Position numbers and translations under genes: made by a program
Source of the DNA: Longimicrobium sp.
GTDB taxonomy: Bacteria > Gemmatimonadota > Gemmatimonadetes > Longimicrobiales > Longimicrobiaceae
Reading direction: 5' to 3'
DNA: 64,000 nucleotides
Assembly (NCBI RefSeq): GCF_036388275.1
Contig: NZ_DASVSF010000002.1
Coordinates: forward strand, 186,001 to 250,000
The notes under the pieces: generated by a model
Databases searched by the model: none
What the model saw: only the letters and a program-made list of their open reading frames with translations
What the model was told of the DNA's origin: nothing
Part shown: positions 25,082-33,436 of the stretch, piece by piece
Numbering within the stretch: the stretch's first letter is position 1
Layout of the letters: each line of letters starts with the position of its first letter

Positions 25082-26299
25082 TCAGGGCTGCGGAGGCGAA
25101 TCGACCGGCCCGGGAAGGATGAACGGCGTGATGCCCGGCCCGCGCAGCACGAACCCCTCGGCCCCCTCGCCCACCACCATCCACCTCACCGGCGACGCCC
25201 CGCGCCTCACCTCGGGCCGCGCCGTCGCCGTGATCCGGCCGACCACCTCGGTGGCGGTGCTCGAGAACGAGGCGCGCAGCACCTCGTAGTCCAGCTCGGT
25301 GGCGTCGCCGCCCAGCTGCCGGCGCGCGCCGGGCACCTCGCGCACGAAGACGAAGCCGCCGGTAAAGGGCACCACGCGGGGCGCCACGCCGGGCCCCAGC
25401 GTCACCGTGTTGCCGGTGCGCAGGTCGCGGATGCGGATCTCGCGGTCGGCCTCGAACACCACGACCGAGCGCGTCGCGTCGAAGAACCCGGGCACCACGT
25501 TCCCCACCACCTCCACCTGCTGGCCCAGCGGCACCAGCGACGGGGAGCCCCGCACCTCCACCCACAGCGCTCCCACCTGCACCCCTCCCAGCGAGTCGGT
25601 CCACGCCGGATGGAAGACGATGGTGGGCGCGTCCTCCGGCCCGCTGGTGCGCAGGTCCCGGCGGGCGTCGCGCGTCAGCGGGGCGCCGCGCGCCTCCAGC
25701 AGCTCCAGCACCTGGCGCGCGATGGTGCGTACCTCGGCATTGTCATCTCGCGCCACCATCGTGCGCACCAGCGGCGCATCCTCCACGTCCAGCCGCTGCA
25801 GCACCGTCAGCCGCACCAGGGACGACGGGTCGCCCGCCGCGGCCCGCAGCGCGTTGCGTGCCCCCGCCGAGTCGGGGAGGAATCGCTGGAGGGCACGGGC
25901 CGCCGCGGCGCGAATCACGTCGCTCGGGCTGCCGGTCAGCTGGCGGCGGATCAGGTCCAGCGACCCCGCCGCCCGCCGCTCGGCCAGCAGGGCGATGGCG
26001 TTGCCGCGCACGTTCTCGTCCGCCTCGGCGTCTTCCACCAGGCCGATGAGAATGGCGTCGAGCTCCGGCCCCAGCACCTCCAGGCGCGCCCGCGCGCGGA
26101 AATAGGCGGGCGAGGGCTCGTCCACGTCCAGCACCCGCCTGACGTCGGCCATCATGGGCCGCGAGCCGTGGCGGGTGGCGCCGGGGCCGCCCCACAGCAC
26201 GCATCCACCCAGCGCGGCCATGCCCGCCAGCGCGAACGCGCGGCGGGCCAGGCGGCTAAGGGCGGAGGTGCGGTGCGGCGGCATCGGCCTCGGGGTCAT
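25082..26299 (-). CDS. HEAT-repeat lipoprotein, 405 aa
   Basis: Predicted lipoprotein: signal ending at Cys33 (MAALGGC). Residues about 60-215 form HEAT-like helical repeats (NVRGNAIALLAERRAAGSL, DVIRAAAARALQRFLPD, SSLVRLTVLQRLDVEDAP, EVRTIARQVLELLEARG). The C-terminal 180 residues are beta-rich (FDATRSVVVFEADREIRIRDL, VTLGPGVAPRVVPFTGGFV) and are not assigned. The function is unknown. It starts 4 nt after the anmK stop, so it belongs to the murQ-anmK operon and may scaffold envelope enzymes. Confidence 0.75.
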   Translation of the reverse strand: MTPRPMPPHRTSALSRLARRAFALAGMAALGGCVLWGGPGATRHGSRPMMADVRRVLDVDEPSPAYFRARARLEVLGPELDAILIGLVEDAEADENVRGNAIALLAERRAAGSLDLIRRQLTGSPSDVIRAAAARALQRFLPDSAGARNALRAAAGDPSSLVRLTVLQRLDVEDAPLVRTMVARDDNAEVRTIARQVLELLEARGAPLTRDARRDLRTSGPEDAPTIVFHPAWTDSLGGVQVGALWVEVRGSPSLVPLGQQVEVVGNVVPGFFDATRSVVVFEADREIRIRDLRTGNTVTLGPGVAPRVVPFTGGFVFVREVPGARRQLGGDATELDYEVLRASFSSTATEVVGRITATARPEVRRGASPVRWMVVGEGAEGFVLRGPGITPFILPGPVDSPPQP

Positions 26300-26303
26300 C
26301 GGG

Positions 26304-27449
26304 TCAGGCGCCAGGCGTCAGCGAGCCCAGCACGCGGGGGCCGGCGGCTCCCGTGGCGGACGGCACGTTGGCGGGAATGCCCTTCAGGTGCGCCCACGCC
26401 AGCAGGGCGAAGGCCACGGCTTCCTTCGCATCGGGATCAACGCCCAGCCCCCCCCCATCCGTGACAGGCAGCGGGGCCAGCAGCTCGCGGATGCGCCCCG
26501 CCAGCGTGGGATTGCGCGCCCCGCCCCCCGTCAGCATCACCTCGGCGATGCCCAGAGGGATCACCCAGCGCTGGTATGCGTCGGCGACGGTGCGGGCGGT
26601 AAGCTCCGTCAGCGTGGCGACCAGGTCCATCCAGTCCTGGTCGCCCTCGGGCTTGATGGCCTCCACCAGCCGCTCCACGAACGGCCGGCCGAACTCTTCG
26701 CGCCCGGTGGACTTGGGCGGCTCGGCGGCAAAGTACGGGTGCCGCAGAAGGTCCTGCAGCAGCGCGGGATCCACCGTCCCGCGCGCCGCCAGCCGGCCGT
26801 CCTTGTCGTAGCGGTGGCGGCCGCCCGTGGCGATCTCCACCGCGGCGTCGATCAGCGAGTTGGCGGGGCCCGTGTCGAAGGCGAACACCTGCTCGCCGCT
26901 TTCCTTCGGCGGCACGCGGGTGACGTTGCCGATGCCGCCCAGGTTCTGCAGCGCCCGTGCCTGGTCCGGCAGCGCGTACAGCAGCTGGTCGACCCACGGC
27001 ACCAGCGGGGCGCCCTGCCCGCCCGCCGCCACGTCGCGCGGGCGGAAGTCGGCGACGACGGGGCGGCCGGTGCGCTCGGCGATGGTCGCCGGGTCGCCCA
27101 GCTGTAGCGTAGCGCCCCGGCGTCCATTCGCCGGCGGGCGGTGCCACACCGTCTGCCCGTGCGAGCCGATGGCGTCAACCCGCTCGACCGGCGTGCCCGT
27201 CCGTTCGCAGACCGCCAGCGCCGCCTCGGCCAGCCACTCGCCGAGGTCGGCGTGCAGGTCGCAGAGCGCTTCCGCCGTGCCCGCCAGGATGGCGTCGTGG
27301 ATGGCCGTCCGGCGCGCCTCGGTAAACGCGAGCGTGACGAAGCCCTCCATCCGCACGGCGACATCGTCCGTCGTCTCGCCCGAGACCTCGACGAGGGCGG
27401 CGTCGATGCCGTCCAGCGAGGTGCCCGACATCAGGCCGACGATGCGCAC
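26304..27449 (-). CDS. anmK: Anhydro-N-acetylmuramic acid kinase
   Basis: AnmK opens the 1,6-anhydro ring of anhydroMurNAc and phosphorylates it to MurNAc-6-phosphate in the cytoplasm. The 381-residue length is normal. The signature MSGTSLDGIDAALVE is at residues 7-21. The ATP-binding segments IGSHGQTVWHRP and GGIGNVTRVP and the C-terminal MLTGGGARNPTL match the family. The start is GTG 27449, three bases after the stop of the 157-residue gene; the stop is 4 nt before the HEAT lipoprotein. Its product is the substrate of MurQ, encoded at the head of the same gene string. Confidence 0.93.
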   Translation of the reverse strand: MRIVGLMSGTSLDGIDAALVEVSGETTDDVAVRMEGFVTLAFTEARRTAIHDAILAGTAEALCDLHADLGEWLAEAALAVCERTGTPVERVDAIGSHGQTVWHRPPANGRRGATLQLGDPATIAERTGRPVVADFRPRDVAAGGQGAPLVPWVDQLLYALPDQARALQNLGGIGNVTRVPPKESGEQVFAFDTGPANSLIDAAVEIATGGRHRYDKDGRLAARGTVDPALLQDLLRHPYFAAEPPKSTGREEFGRPFVERLVEAIKPEGDQDWMDLVATLTELTARTVADAYQRWVIPLGIAEVMLTGGGARNPTLAGRIRELLAPLPVTDGGGLGVDPDAKEAVAFALLAWAHLKGIPANVPSATGAAGPRVLGSLTPGA

Positions 27450-27452
27450 GGG

Positions 27453-27926
27453 TCAGCCGTCCCGGCCGGCCTGGCGCACGCGGGCCAGCCGCTCGCCGTC
27501 GGCATCCACAACCGCGCTCACCAGCTGGTACATGGTCACCGGCTCGCCGTCCACCTCGGCGCGCCAGTCCCATACGTTGATCCCGCGCCGCTGCAGCATG
27601 GCAAAGTTGCGGGCCCGGCGCGAGGCGAACGCGACCAGGTAGCGCTTGCCCACGTCGTGCTCGTTGGGAAGCTGCAGCAGGAAGTCGCCGCCCCGCGCCA
27701 GCGGCCGGCCCTCGGAAAGCGCCTCGATGGCCTGCCCCAGCCACTCGTCGGAAAGCACCGCCGTCTTCAGCTCGGGAAGGAGCGAGGCACCGCGCCCGCC
27801 CACGTCTTCCACCGCCAGCGCCAGGGCGCGCGGGGCGATCTCCAGCCGAAGGAGCAGGTCTTCCCACTCCACCTCGGAGGGCGGGCGCTGGGGAAAGCGG
27901 TCGAACCCGCCGGGGAACGGCGTCAT
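27453..27926 (-). CDS. Unknown protein between murQ and anmK, 157 aa
   Basis: Not recognised. A soluble protein of 157 residues (MTPFPGGFDRFPQRPPSEVEWEDLLLRLEIAP) with an N-terminal helical half. The C-terminal half contains GKRYLVAFASRRARNFAMLQRRGINVWDW and GEPVTMYQLVSAVVDADGERL. No catalytic motif, signal or membrane segment is visible. Its ATG overlaps the murQ stop (ATGA), and anmK starts 3 nt after its stop. This tight coupling to two MurNAc enzymes suggests a role in that pathway, perhaps binding or regulatory; that is inference. Confidence 0.72.
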   Translation of the reverse strand: MTPFPGGFDRFPQRPPSEVEWEDLLLRLEIAPRALALAVEDVGGRGASLLPELKTAVLSDEWLGQAIEALSEGRPLARGGDFLLQLPNEHDVGKRYLVAFASRRARNFAMLQRRGINVWDWRAEVDGEPVTMYQLVSAVVDADGERLARVRQAGRDG

Positions 27927-28843
27927 CGCGCGCGGCTTTCCTTCAGCACCTCGCCCACGCGGCCGCCGTGGCGCGCCAGCTCGGCCGAGGCACGCTCGCG
28001 GTCGGCGCCCGTCCACTTCATCACCATCGCCAACTTTACGCTTCCGCCGGACGCCTTGAGCAGCGCGCGGGCCGGCTCGCGCTCCAGGTCCAGCGTTTCC
28101 ATCAAAATGCGCTCGCTGCGGTCGCGCAGCTTTTCGTTGGTGGCGCGCAGGTCGATCATCAGGTTGCCGTACACCTTGCCCAGCCGGATCATGGCGCCCG
28201 TGGTCACCATGTTCAGCACCAGCTTGGTGGCCGTTCCCGCCTTCATCCGCGTGGACCCAGTCACCACCTCGGGGCCCACCAGGACGGAGATCACCACGTC
28301 GTACACCTGCAGCATCCACTCGTCGGGATGGGTGCACAGGAGAAAGCCGGTGCGTGCGCCGCGCTGCTTGGCCCGCGTCAGCGCACCGTGCACGTACGGC
28401 GTGCTCCCGGACGCAGCGATGCCGAAGATGAAGTCGTGGGGCCCCACCTCGCGCGCGTCCATCTCCTCGCACCCCGCCTCGCGGCTGTCCTCGGCGCCCT
28501 CCACCGCGTTCAGCAGGGCCGTGTATCCGCCGGCGATGATCCCCTGCACCATCTGTGGATCGATGCCGTAGGTGGGCGGCATCTCCGACGCGTCCAGCAC
28601 GCCCAGCCGCCCGCTGGTGCCGGCACCCACGTAGATCAGCCGGCCGCCCTTGCGGAAGGCCGCCTCGGCGAGCTCGATCGCCCGGGCGACGGCGTCGATC
28701 TGGGCGGCCACGGCGGGCGCCACCTTCTGGTCTTCGAGGTTGATGATGCGGGCGATTTCCAGCGCCGACAAGCGGTCGATTTCCGCGGTGGCGGGGTTGC
28801 GCTGCTCGGTGAGCCGGGGGTCCAGCGGCGGCCTGGGAGTCAT
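27923..28843 (-). CDS. murQ: N-acetylmuramic acid 6-phosphate etherase
   Basis: MurQ splits the lactyl ether of MurNAc-6-phosphate to GlcNAc-6-phosphate and D-lactate. The 306 residues match the family: opening TEQRNPATAEIDRLS, SIS-fold glycine loop YVGAGTSGRLG (71-81), catalytic acid Glu87 (DASEMPPTYG) and base Glu118 in VEGAEDS. The second phosphate-binding segment GIAASGSTPYV and STRMKAGTATKLVLN are also present. It heads the murQ-157aa-anmK-HEAT string and is divergent from the gamma-glutamyltransferase gene; the 181-nt gap probably carries both promoters. Confidence 0.93.
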   Translation of the reverse strand: MTPRPPLDPRLTEQRNPATAEIDRLSALEIARIINLEDQKVAPAVAAQIDAVARAIELAEAAFRKGGRLIYVGAGTSGRLGVLDASEMPPTYGIDPQMVQGIIAGGYTALLNAVEGAEDSREAGCEEMDAREVGPHDFIFGIAASGSTPYVHGALTRAKQRGARTGFLLCTHPDEWMLQVYDVVISVLVGPEVVTGSTRMKAGTATKLVLNMVTTGAMIRLGKVYGNLMIDLRATNEKLRDRSERILMETLDLEREPARALLKASGGSVKLAMVMKWTGADRERASAELARHGGRVGEVLKESRAR

Positions 28844-29024
28844 CCGTCGGTGACGCGGGGGAAGTACGGAGCCGGACGCAACGTGCGCCGTTCCGAAGGG
28901 GAACGCAAGGAAGGTTCCGGGTCGCCGCCCGGTTGCCCCCGCCGCGCTCCGCCGTAGTTTAGATCCGGCAACGTACGGCACCCGCGCCGTGCCGACCAGT
29001 CCCCTGCTGCCAGGCGGCCGAACC

Positions 29025-30815
29025 GTGACCACGATCTTCCGCGCGCTCCCGCTGCTCCTCCTCACCCTGGCGCCCGCTGCCTGCGGCCCGTCCGGCCCCG
29101 CGCGCGCCGAGGCGGCGGCCGACGACACCGTCCGGTTCGCCGCCGACTGGGAGTTTCCGCGCGGCTCCATCTCGCCCACCCTGGCTGCGCGAGGGATGGT
29201 GGTGACGACGGACCGCGTGGCCAGCGAGGTGGGCGCCGAGGTCCTGCGCCGCAACGGCAACGCGGTGGACGCGGCCGTGGCCACCCACTTCGCCCTGGCC
29301 GTGGTGAACCCCGAGGCCGGGAACATCGGCGGCGGCGGGTTCATGGTGGTGCGCATGGCCGACGGCACCACGGCGTCGCTGGATTTCCGCGAGGCGGCAC
29401 CCCTTGCCGCCACCCGCGACATGTTCCTGGACTCGCTGGGCAACGTGTCGGACTCCCTCTCCATCGTCGGCCACAAGGCCGCGGGGGTGCCGGGCTCGGT
29501 CGCGGGGATGTGGGAGGCGCACAAGCGCTTCGGCTCGCTGCCCTGGGCCGAGCTGGTGCAGCCCGCCATCGCCCTCGCCGAGGGGATCGTGGTGCACGAG
29601 CGCTTGGCCAGCTCGCTTCGCTCGTACGAAGACCGGCTGAGCCGCTATCCCGGCACGGCGAAGGTGTTCGTTCCCACCGGCCGGGTGCCGCGCACGGGCG
29701 AGCGGCTCGTGCAGGCGGACCTGGCGGAGACCTTCCGCCGCATCGCCGCCGAGGGGATGGACGGCTTCTATCGCGGCCGCACGGCGGAGCTGGTGGAAGC
29801 GGAGATGAAGCGCGGGGGCGGGCTGATCACCCGCGAAGACATGGCGCGCTACAAGGCGGTCTGGCGCGACCCGGTGAACTTCGGGTACCGCGGCCACCAG
29901 GTGATCTCCATGCCGCCGCCGTCCTCCGGCGGGGTGACGATGGCGGAGATCCTGAACATCCTGGAGGGATACGACGTACCGCGGATGGGCTACCTGTCGC
30001 CCGAGCACGTCCACGCCTTCACCGAGGCCACCCGCCGCGCCTACGCGGACCGCAACGCGTACCTGGGCGATCCCGACTTCGTGCGCATGCCCACGGAGCG
30101 CATGGTGTCGGACGCCTACGCCGCCGAGCGCCGCCGGGGGATCGACCGCGCGCGCGCCACGCCCTCCACGCAGGTGGCGCCGGGGCTGGGCGCGCCGGCC
30201 GAGGGCGAGCACACCACGCACTACTCCATCGTGGACGCGCGCGGCAACGCCGTGGCGGTGACGACGACCATCAACTCGCTGTACGGCAACCTGGTGACGG
30301 TGGAGGGCGCCGGGTTCCTGCTGAACAACGAGATGGACGACTTCACCAGCAAGCCGGGGGTGCCCAACCAGTTCGGGCTGGTGCAGGGCGCGGCGAACTC
30401 CGTGCAGCCCGGCAAGCGGATGCTGTCGGCGATGACCCCCACCATCGTGCTGGACCCGGCGGGCAAGGTGCTGCTGGTGACGGGAACACCGGGGGGATCC
30501 ACGATCATCACGTCGGTGGCGCAGATCGTCAGCAACGTGGTGGACTTCCGGATGGACGTGGCGACGGCGACGCTGGCACCGCGGCTTCACCACCAGCACC
30601 TTCCCGACACCCTGCGCTACGAGCGCAACGGCCTGACCGACGCCACGGCGGCGCGGCTGCGCGCCATGGGGCACGCGGTAACGGAGCGCGGGGGATTCCA
30701 GGGCGACGTGCAGTCCATCATCGTGCTGCCCAACGGCTACCAGTCCGGCGTAGCGGACCCCCGCCGCGGCGGCGCCGCCGTCGGCGTGGGCGAGGTGAGG
30801 CGCGTGGTGCAGTAG
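29025..30815 (+). CDS. ggt: Gamma-glutamyltransferase, secreted (Ggt)
   Basis: Ntn-hydrolase that transfers or hydrolyses gamma-glutamyl groups, typically of glutathione, in the periplasm. The signal sequence ends in a possible lipobox (LTLAPAACG). The large-subunit motifs RNGNAVDAAVAT and NIGGGGFMVVR are present. The autoproteolytic nucleophile is Thr397 in HTTHYSIVD. The small-subunit motif LNNEMDDF and the oxyanion segment GKRMLSAMTPTI complete the active site. GTG 29025 starts the signal peptide; the frame also allows GTG 28989. A terminator follows at 30841. Beside the murQ cluster it could also act on gamma-linked peptidoglycan peptides, but that is speculation. Confidence 0.92.
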   Translation: MTTIFRALPLLLLTLAPAACGPSGPARAEAAADDTVRFAADWEFPRGSISPTLAARGMVVTTDRVASEVGAEVLRRNGNAVDAAVATHFALAVVNPEAGNIGGGGFMVVRMADGTTASLDFREAAPLAATRDMFLDSLGNVSDSLSIVGHKAAGVPGSVAGMWEAHKRFGSLPWAELVQPAIALAEGIVVHERLASSLRSYEDRLSRYPGTAKVFVPTGRVPRTGERLVQADLAETFRRIAAEGMDGFYRGRTAELVEAEMKRGGGLITREDMARYKAVWRDPVNFGYRGHQVISMPPPSSGGVTMAEILNILEGYDVPRMGYLSPEHVHAFTEATRRAYADRNAYLGDPDFVRMPTERMVSDAYAAERRRGIDRARATPSTQVAPGLGAPAEGEHTTHYSIVDARGNAVAVTTTINSLYGNLVTVEGAGFLLNNEMDDFTSKPGVPNQFGLVQGAANSVQPGKRMLSAMTPTIVLDPAGKVLLVTGTPGGSTIITSVAQIVSNVVDFRMDVATATLAPRLHHQHLPDTLRYERNGLTDATAARLRAMGHAVTERGGFQGDVQSIIVLPNGYQSGVADPRRGGAAVGVGEVRRVVQ

Positions 30816-30840
30816 AGACCGCGTTCCGCCGACGAAGGAG

Positions 30841-30880
30841 AGGGCCGCCCCTGGTACCGGGGCGGCCCTTCGTTATTTAG
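30841..30880 (+). terminator. Rho-independent terminator after ggt
   Basis: An 11-bp perfect stem (AGGGCCGCCCC / GGGGCGGCCCT) with a 7-nt loop is followed by TCGTTATTT. It is 25 nt downstream of the ggt stop. Confidence 0.8.
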
Positions 30881-30950
30881 CACGAGCATACACGAGAGCA
30901 ACAAGAATCTGGACGGGGGTGTGGACGGATGTTACAGTGCTCGTCCTTCG

Positions 30951-31029
30951 CCCCGCGGGGCCCTCACCCGTCCTCGCTTAGGCTCGTCCACCCTCTCCCA
31001 CAAACAGCGTGGGAGAGGGGGTACACTTC
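30951..31029. repeat. Left inverted repeat of the DUF559 unit
   Basis: Contains GGGGCCCTCACCCGTCC, a variable 11-nt stretch, then CGTCCACCCTCTCCCAC-AAACAGC-GTGGGAGAGGG and GGTACACTTC. The inner palindrome has an 11-bp stem. It ends 23 nt before the DUF559 start codon. Confidence 0.85.
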
Positions 31030-31051
31030 TAAGTTCGGTGCGAGGTCTGGT

Positions 31052-31435
31052 ATGAAGCAGAGCCGGCATTCGTCGCGAGAGGTGCGCGCCGCCGCCCGGG
31101 CGCTTCGGCGGGCGGAGACTCCTGCTGAGGAGAAGCTGTGGCGCGTGCTCCGGGGACGGGCGGTGAACGGGCTCAAGTTCCGCCGCCAGCACCCGCTGCA
31201 CTCCTGCGTGCTCGACTTCTTCTGTGCCGAGGTGGGACTCTGCGTAGAACTCGACGGCAGCGTTCACGATGATCCACTCCAGCGCGAGCGCGACGATGTC
31301 CGCACCGCACATCTGGCAGCCCACGGCATCCGCGTGATGCGCTTCCGCAACGAAGAAGTCCTGCACGATCTCCCCTCCGTGCTCCAGCGCATCGCGAGAG
31401 CCGCTACGCGGAACCACGCGCCCGCACCAGACTGA
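31052..31435 (+). CDS. DUF559 domain protein (Vsr/PD-(D/E)XK-like nuclease fold)
   Basis: A 127-residue protein of the DUF559 family, related to very-short-patch-repair endonucleases. The family landmarks are here: ARALRRAETPAEEKLWRVLR at the N-terminus, GLKFRRQHPLHSCVLDFFC (about 45-63), then the acidic segment VELDGSVHDDPLQRERDD and the C-terminal GIRVMRFRNEEVLHDLPSVLQRI. The D-F-F-C/E-L-D-G arrangement is the likely metal site. It is intact, about average for the family, and lies exactly between two inverted repeats. DNA nicking at the repeats is a reasonable guess but not shown. ATG 31052 is the first good start. Confidence 0.82.
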   Translation: MKQSRHSSREVRAAARALRRAETPAEEKLWRVLRGRAVNGLKFRRQHPLHSCVLDFFCAEVGLCVELDGSVHDDPLQRERDDVRTAHLAAHGIRVMRFRNEEVLHDLPSVLQRIARAATRNHAPAPD

Positions 31436-31511
31436 AGTGTACCCCCTCTCCCACGCTGTTTGTGGGAGAGGGTGGACGCGTGTCAGCGCGGACGGGTGAG
31501 GGCCCCACGGC
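31435..31511. repeat. Right inverted repeat of the DUF559 unit
   Basis: Mirror copy of the left repeat: GAAGTGTACC, CCCTCTCCCAC/GTGGGAGAGGG, GTGGACGCG, TGTCAGCGCGGACGGGTGAG, GGCCCC. It begins at the DUF559 stop codon, so the gene's last codon touches the repeat. Similarity to the solo copy at 15 kb continues a further 10-14 nt (GGCAGCCGAGG). Confidence 0.85.
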
Positions 31512-31648
31512 AGCCGAGGACGCGCCCCCCGGCCCCGTGTGCACCTCACCCCGTCCTCGTGTTCGCCACCAGGGACGCAGCCCGCCCCCGCCGCCCCATT
31601 TTGCCGCCGCGTTCCCGATTTCCGTGCAATCGCCCCCGGATCAGAGGC

Positions 31649-31686
31649 GAAGCCCCATCGCGGACGAAAGCCGCGCCGGGGCTTTC
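31649..31686. other. Hairpin before the GAF histidine kinase
   Basis: Imperfect stem GAAGCCCC...GCGG / CCGC...GGGGCTTTC around an ACGAAA loop. It could be a terminator for the preceding transcript or a leader structure. It argues for the downstream GTG 31741 rather than ATG 31687 as the kinase start. The rest of 31512-31740 holds nothing recognisable. Confidence 0.5.
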
Positions 31687-31740
31687 ATGGCACGTACGGC
31701 TGGCGGCGCCCAAGAACGATTTCTGCATGGCCGGGCGATC

Positions 31741-33390
31741 GTGATTCAAGCACCCGCTATCTCCCCGACCGAGCTCGCGCTCCTCGTCCGCGAGAGCGGC
31801 ACCTGCGCCGCCGCGTTCCACGCCCTGCTGGAACCGCTGCGCGAGGCGGCGCTCATCCACGGTGCGTGGTGGGTGGGCGGCAGCTCGCCCGCGGCGTGGC
31901 CGGAAGGCTCGGCGCCCCCCGCCCTCGCCACCTCGCCTGCAGGCGTTTCCTGCCACGGAACGGAGCGCGGCGCCGCCCTGGTGCTGGCCCTGGGGGGACC
32001 GCTGGGAAGCGTGGTGGTGCTGGCCGAGCGCGAGGCGTTCGGCGTGCCCCTCGGCCCGGATGGCGGGTGGGAGCGGGTGCGGCTGGCGCTTCACGCCGTC
32101 GCCCAGCGGGAGCGCGAGCGCACCGAGGTGGAGGCCGAGCGCGAAACCCTGCTGCGCCGCGCGGAGGAAAGCGAGGCCCTTCACATCCTGGGGCTGGCGG
32201 CCAACCGCACCCTGGACCCCGACGAGGTCCTGACCCTGGTCGCCCGCTTCACCCGCACGCTGCTGGGCGCGCACTACGTGACCGTCAGCACGCGCGAGGG
32301 AGACAACGTGCGGACCATGGCGGCCGTGGGGCTGCGCACCGACGCGCCGGTGCTGGACGACGACCCGTTCGCCCGGCGGGTGATCGAGGCCGAGAACCCC
32401 ATCTCCCTCGGCGGCGCGGACGGCCTTGCCCCGGCCGAATACCCGTTCCACGCCAGCGAGCAGATGCAGGCCGGCCTCGGCGTTCCGCTGGCGCTGTTCG
32501 GAAGCACGTTCGGGGCGCTGGTGATCGGCTACCGGCGCGCCTACCAGCCGTCGCCGCAGGACACGCGGCTGGCGCTCACCCTGGCCGGGCACGCCGCGGT
32601 CGCCATCTCCAACGCCCGCCTTCACCGCGCCCTTGCTGGGCGGGGCGAGGAGCTGGCGCACGCTCTGGACGAGCTGCGCGAAACGTCGGGGGCCAAGGAG
32701 CGCTTCTTCGCGTCCATGAGCCACGAGCTGCGCACGCCGCTGAACGGCATCCTGGGATACCAGGCGCTGCTCCTCGACGGATTGGCCGGCGACATCCCGC
32801 CGACGGCCCGCGGTTTCCTGGAAAAGGCCAGCACCGCCGGCCGCAACCTGCTGCGCATCGTCGACGACATCCTGGACTACGCCAAGATCGAGGCCGGCCG
32901 CGTGCAGCTCACCATCCAGCCCGCCGCCGTCCGCGAGCTCGTGGAAGACGCGGCCGCCACCCTGCAGCCCGTGGCGGATGAAAAGGGCGTGCGCCTGTCG
33001 CTGCAGAAGCCGCCGTGCGCCTCCTTCATCAACACCGACGCGGCGCGGGTGCGGCAGATCCTGGTGAACCTGCTTTCGAACGCGGTGAAGTTCACCCCGC
33101 CGGGCGGCGAAGTGTCGGTTTCCGCCGACGCGCTGGGCGACGCCGGCGTGGAGCTGCGGGTGCGCGACACCGGCCCGGGCATCGCGCCCGAAGACCAGCA
33201 GCGCATCTTCCACGAGTTCGAGCAGGTGCGCGGCACGCGGGGAGGAACCGGGCTGGGGCTGCCTATTTCCCGCAAGCTGGCGAAGATGCTGGGGGGCGAC
33301 CTGGTGGTGGAGAGCCGCGTGGGCGAGGGCTCCAGCTTCATCGTTCGCCTGCCTGCCGCCGCGCCGGCGGGCACGCCGATTGCGAAATGA
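31741..33390 (+). CDS. GAF-domain sensor histidine kinase
   Basis: Cytoplasmic sensor kinase of about 549 residues without membrane helices. A weakly defined N-terminal domain (about 1-120) is followed by a short coiled coil (REREREVEAERETLLRRAEES-like) and a GAF domain (about 150-300, VTVSTREGDNVRTMAAVGL, GLGVPLALFGSTFGALVIGY). HisKA has phosphoacceptor His328 in SMSHELRTPLNGI, and the HATPase domain has NLLSNAVKFTPPGG, DTGPGIAP and GTGLGLPIS. The start is uncertain: GTG 31741 lies after a hairpin; ATG 31687 is in frame. No regulator gene is adjacent. The GAF module may bind a small ligand or chromophore. Confidence 0.86.
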   Translation: MIQAPAISPTELALLVRESGTCAAAFHALLEPLREAALIHGAWWVGGSSPAAWPEGSAPPALATSPAGVSCHGTERGAALVLALGGPLGSVVVLAEREAFGVPLGPDGGWERVRLALHAVAQRERERTEVEAERETLLRRAEESEALHILGLAANRTLDPDEVLTLVARFTRTLLGAHYVTVSTREGDNVRTMAAVGLRTDAPVLDDDPFARRVIEAENPISLGGADGLAPAEYPFHASEQMQAGLGVPLALFGSTFGALVIGYRRAYQPSPQDTRLALTLAGHAAVAISNARLHRALAGRGEELAHALDELRETSGAKERFFASMSHELRTPLNGILGYQALLLDGLAGDIPPTARGFLEKASTAGRNLLRIVDDILDYAKIEAGRVQLTIQPAAVRELVEDAAATLQPVADEKGVRLSLQKPPCASFINTDAARVRQILVNLLSNAVKFTPPGGEVSVSADALGDAGVELRVRDTGPGIAPEDQQRIFHEFEQVRGTRGGTGLGLPISRKLAKMLGGDLVVESRVGEGSSFIVRLPAAAPAGTPIAK

Positions 33391-33436
33391 GCGGCTCGCG
33401 GTAAACGGATTGTTTCCTCCAGCAGGCAGTCGGACG

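Larger units (their letters stand above)
30951..31512. mobile_element. Candidate DUF559 repeat unit: gene framed by inverted repeats
   Basis: A 560-bp unit: left repeat, a 127-codon DUF559 gene and right repeat. The two repeats are inverted copies about 78 bp long with roughly eight mismatches, and the inner part (CGTCCACCCTCTCCCAC to GGTACACTTC) is identical. The same repeat occurs without a gene at 15333-15415 and 24927-25010. This resembles the relation between REP elements and their RAYT enzymes, but the protein family differs. Mobility is inference; target-site duplications are not obvious. Confidence 0.55.

Noticed and set aside
30951..31512. Classical insertion sequence
   Set aside because: The gene is DUF559, not a transposase, and I could not find a flanking target duplication; I keep it as a REP-like unit instead.
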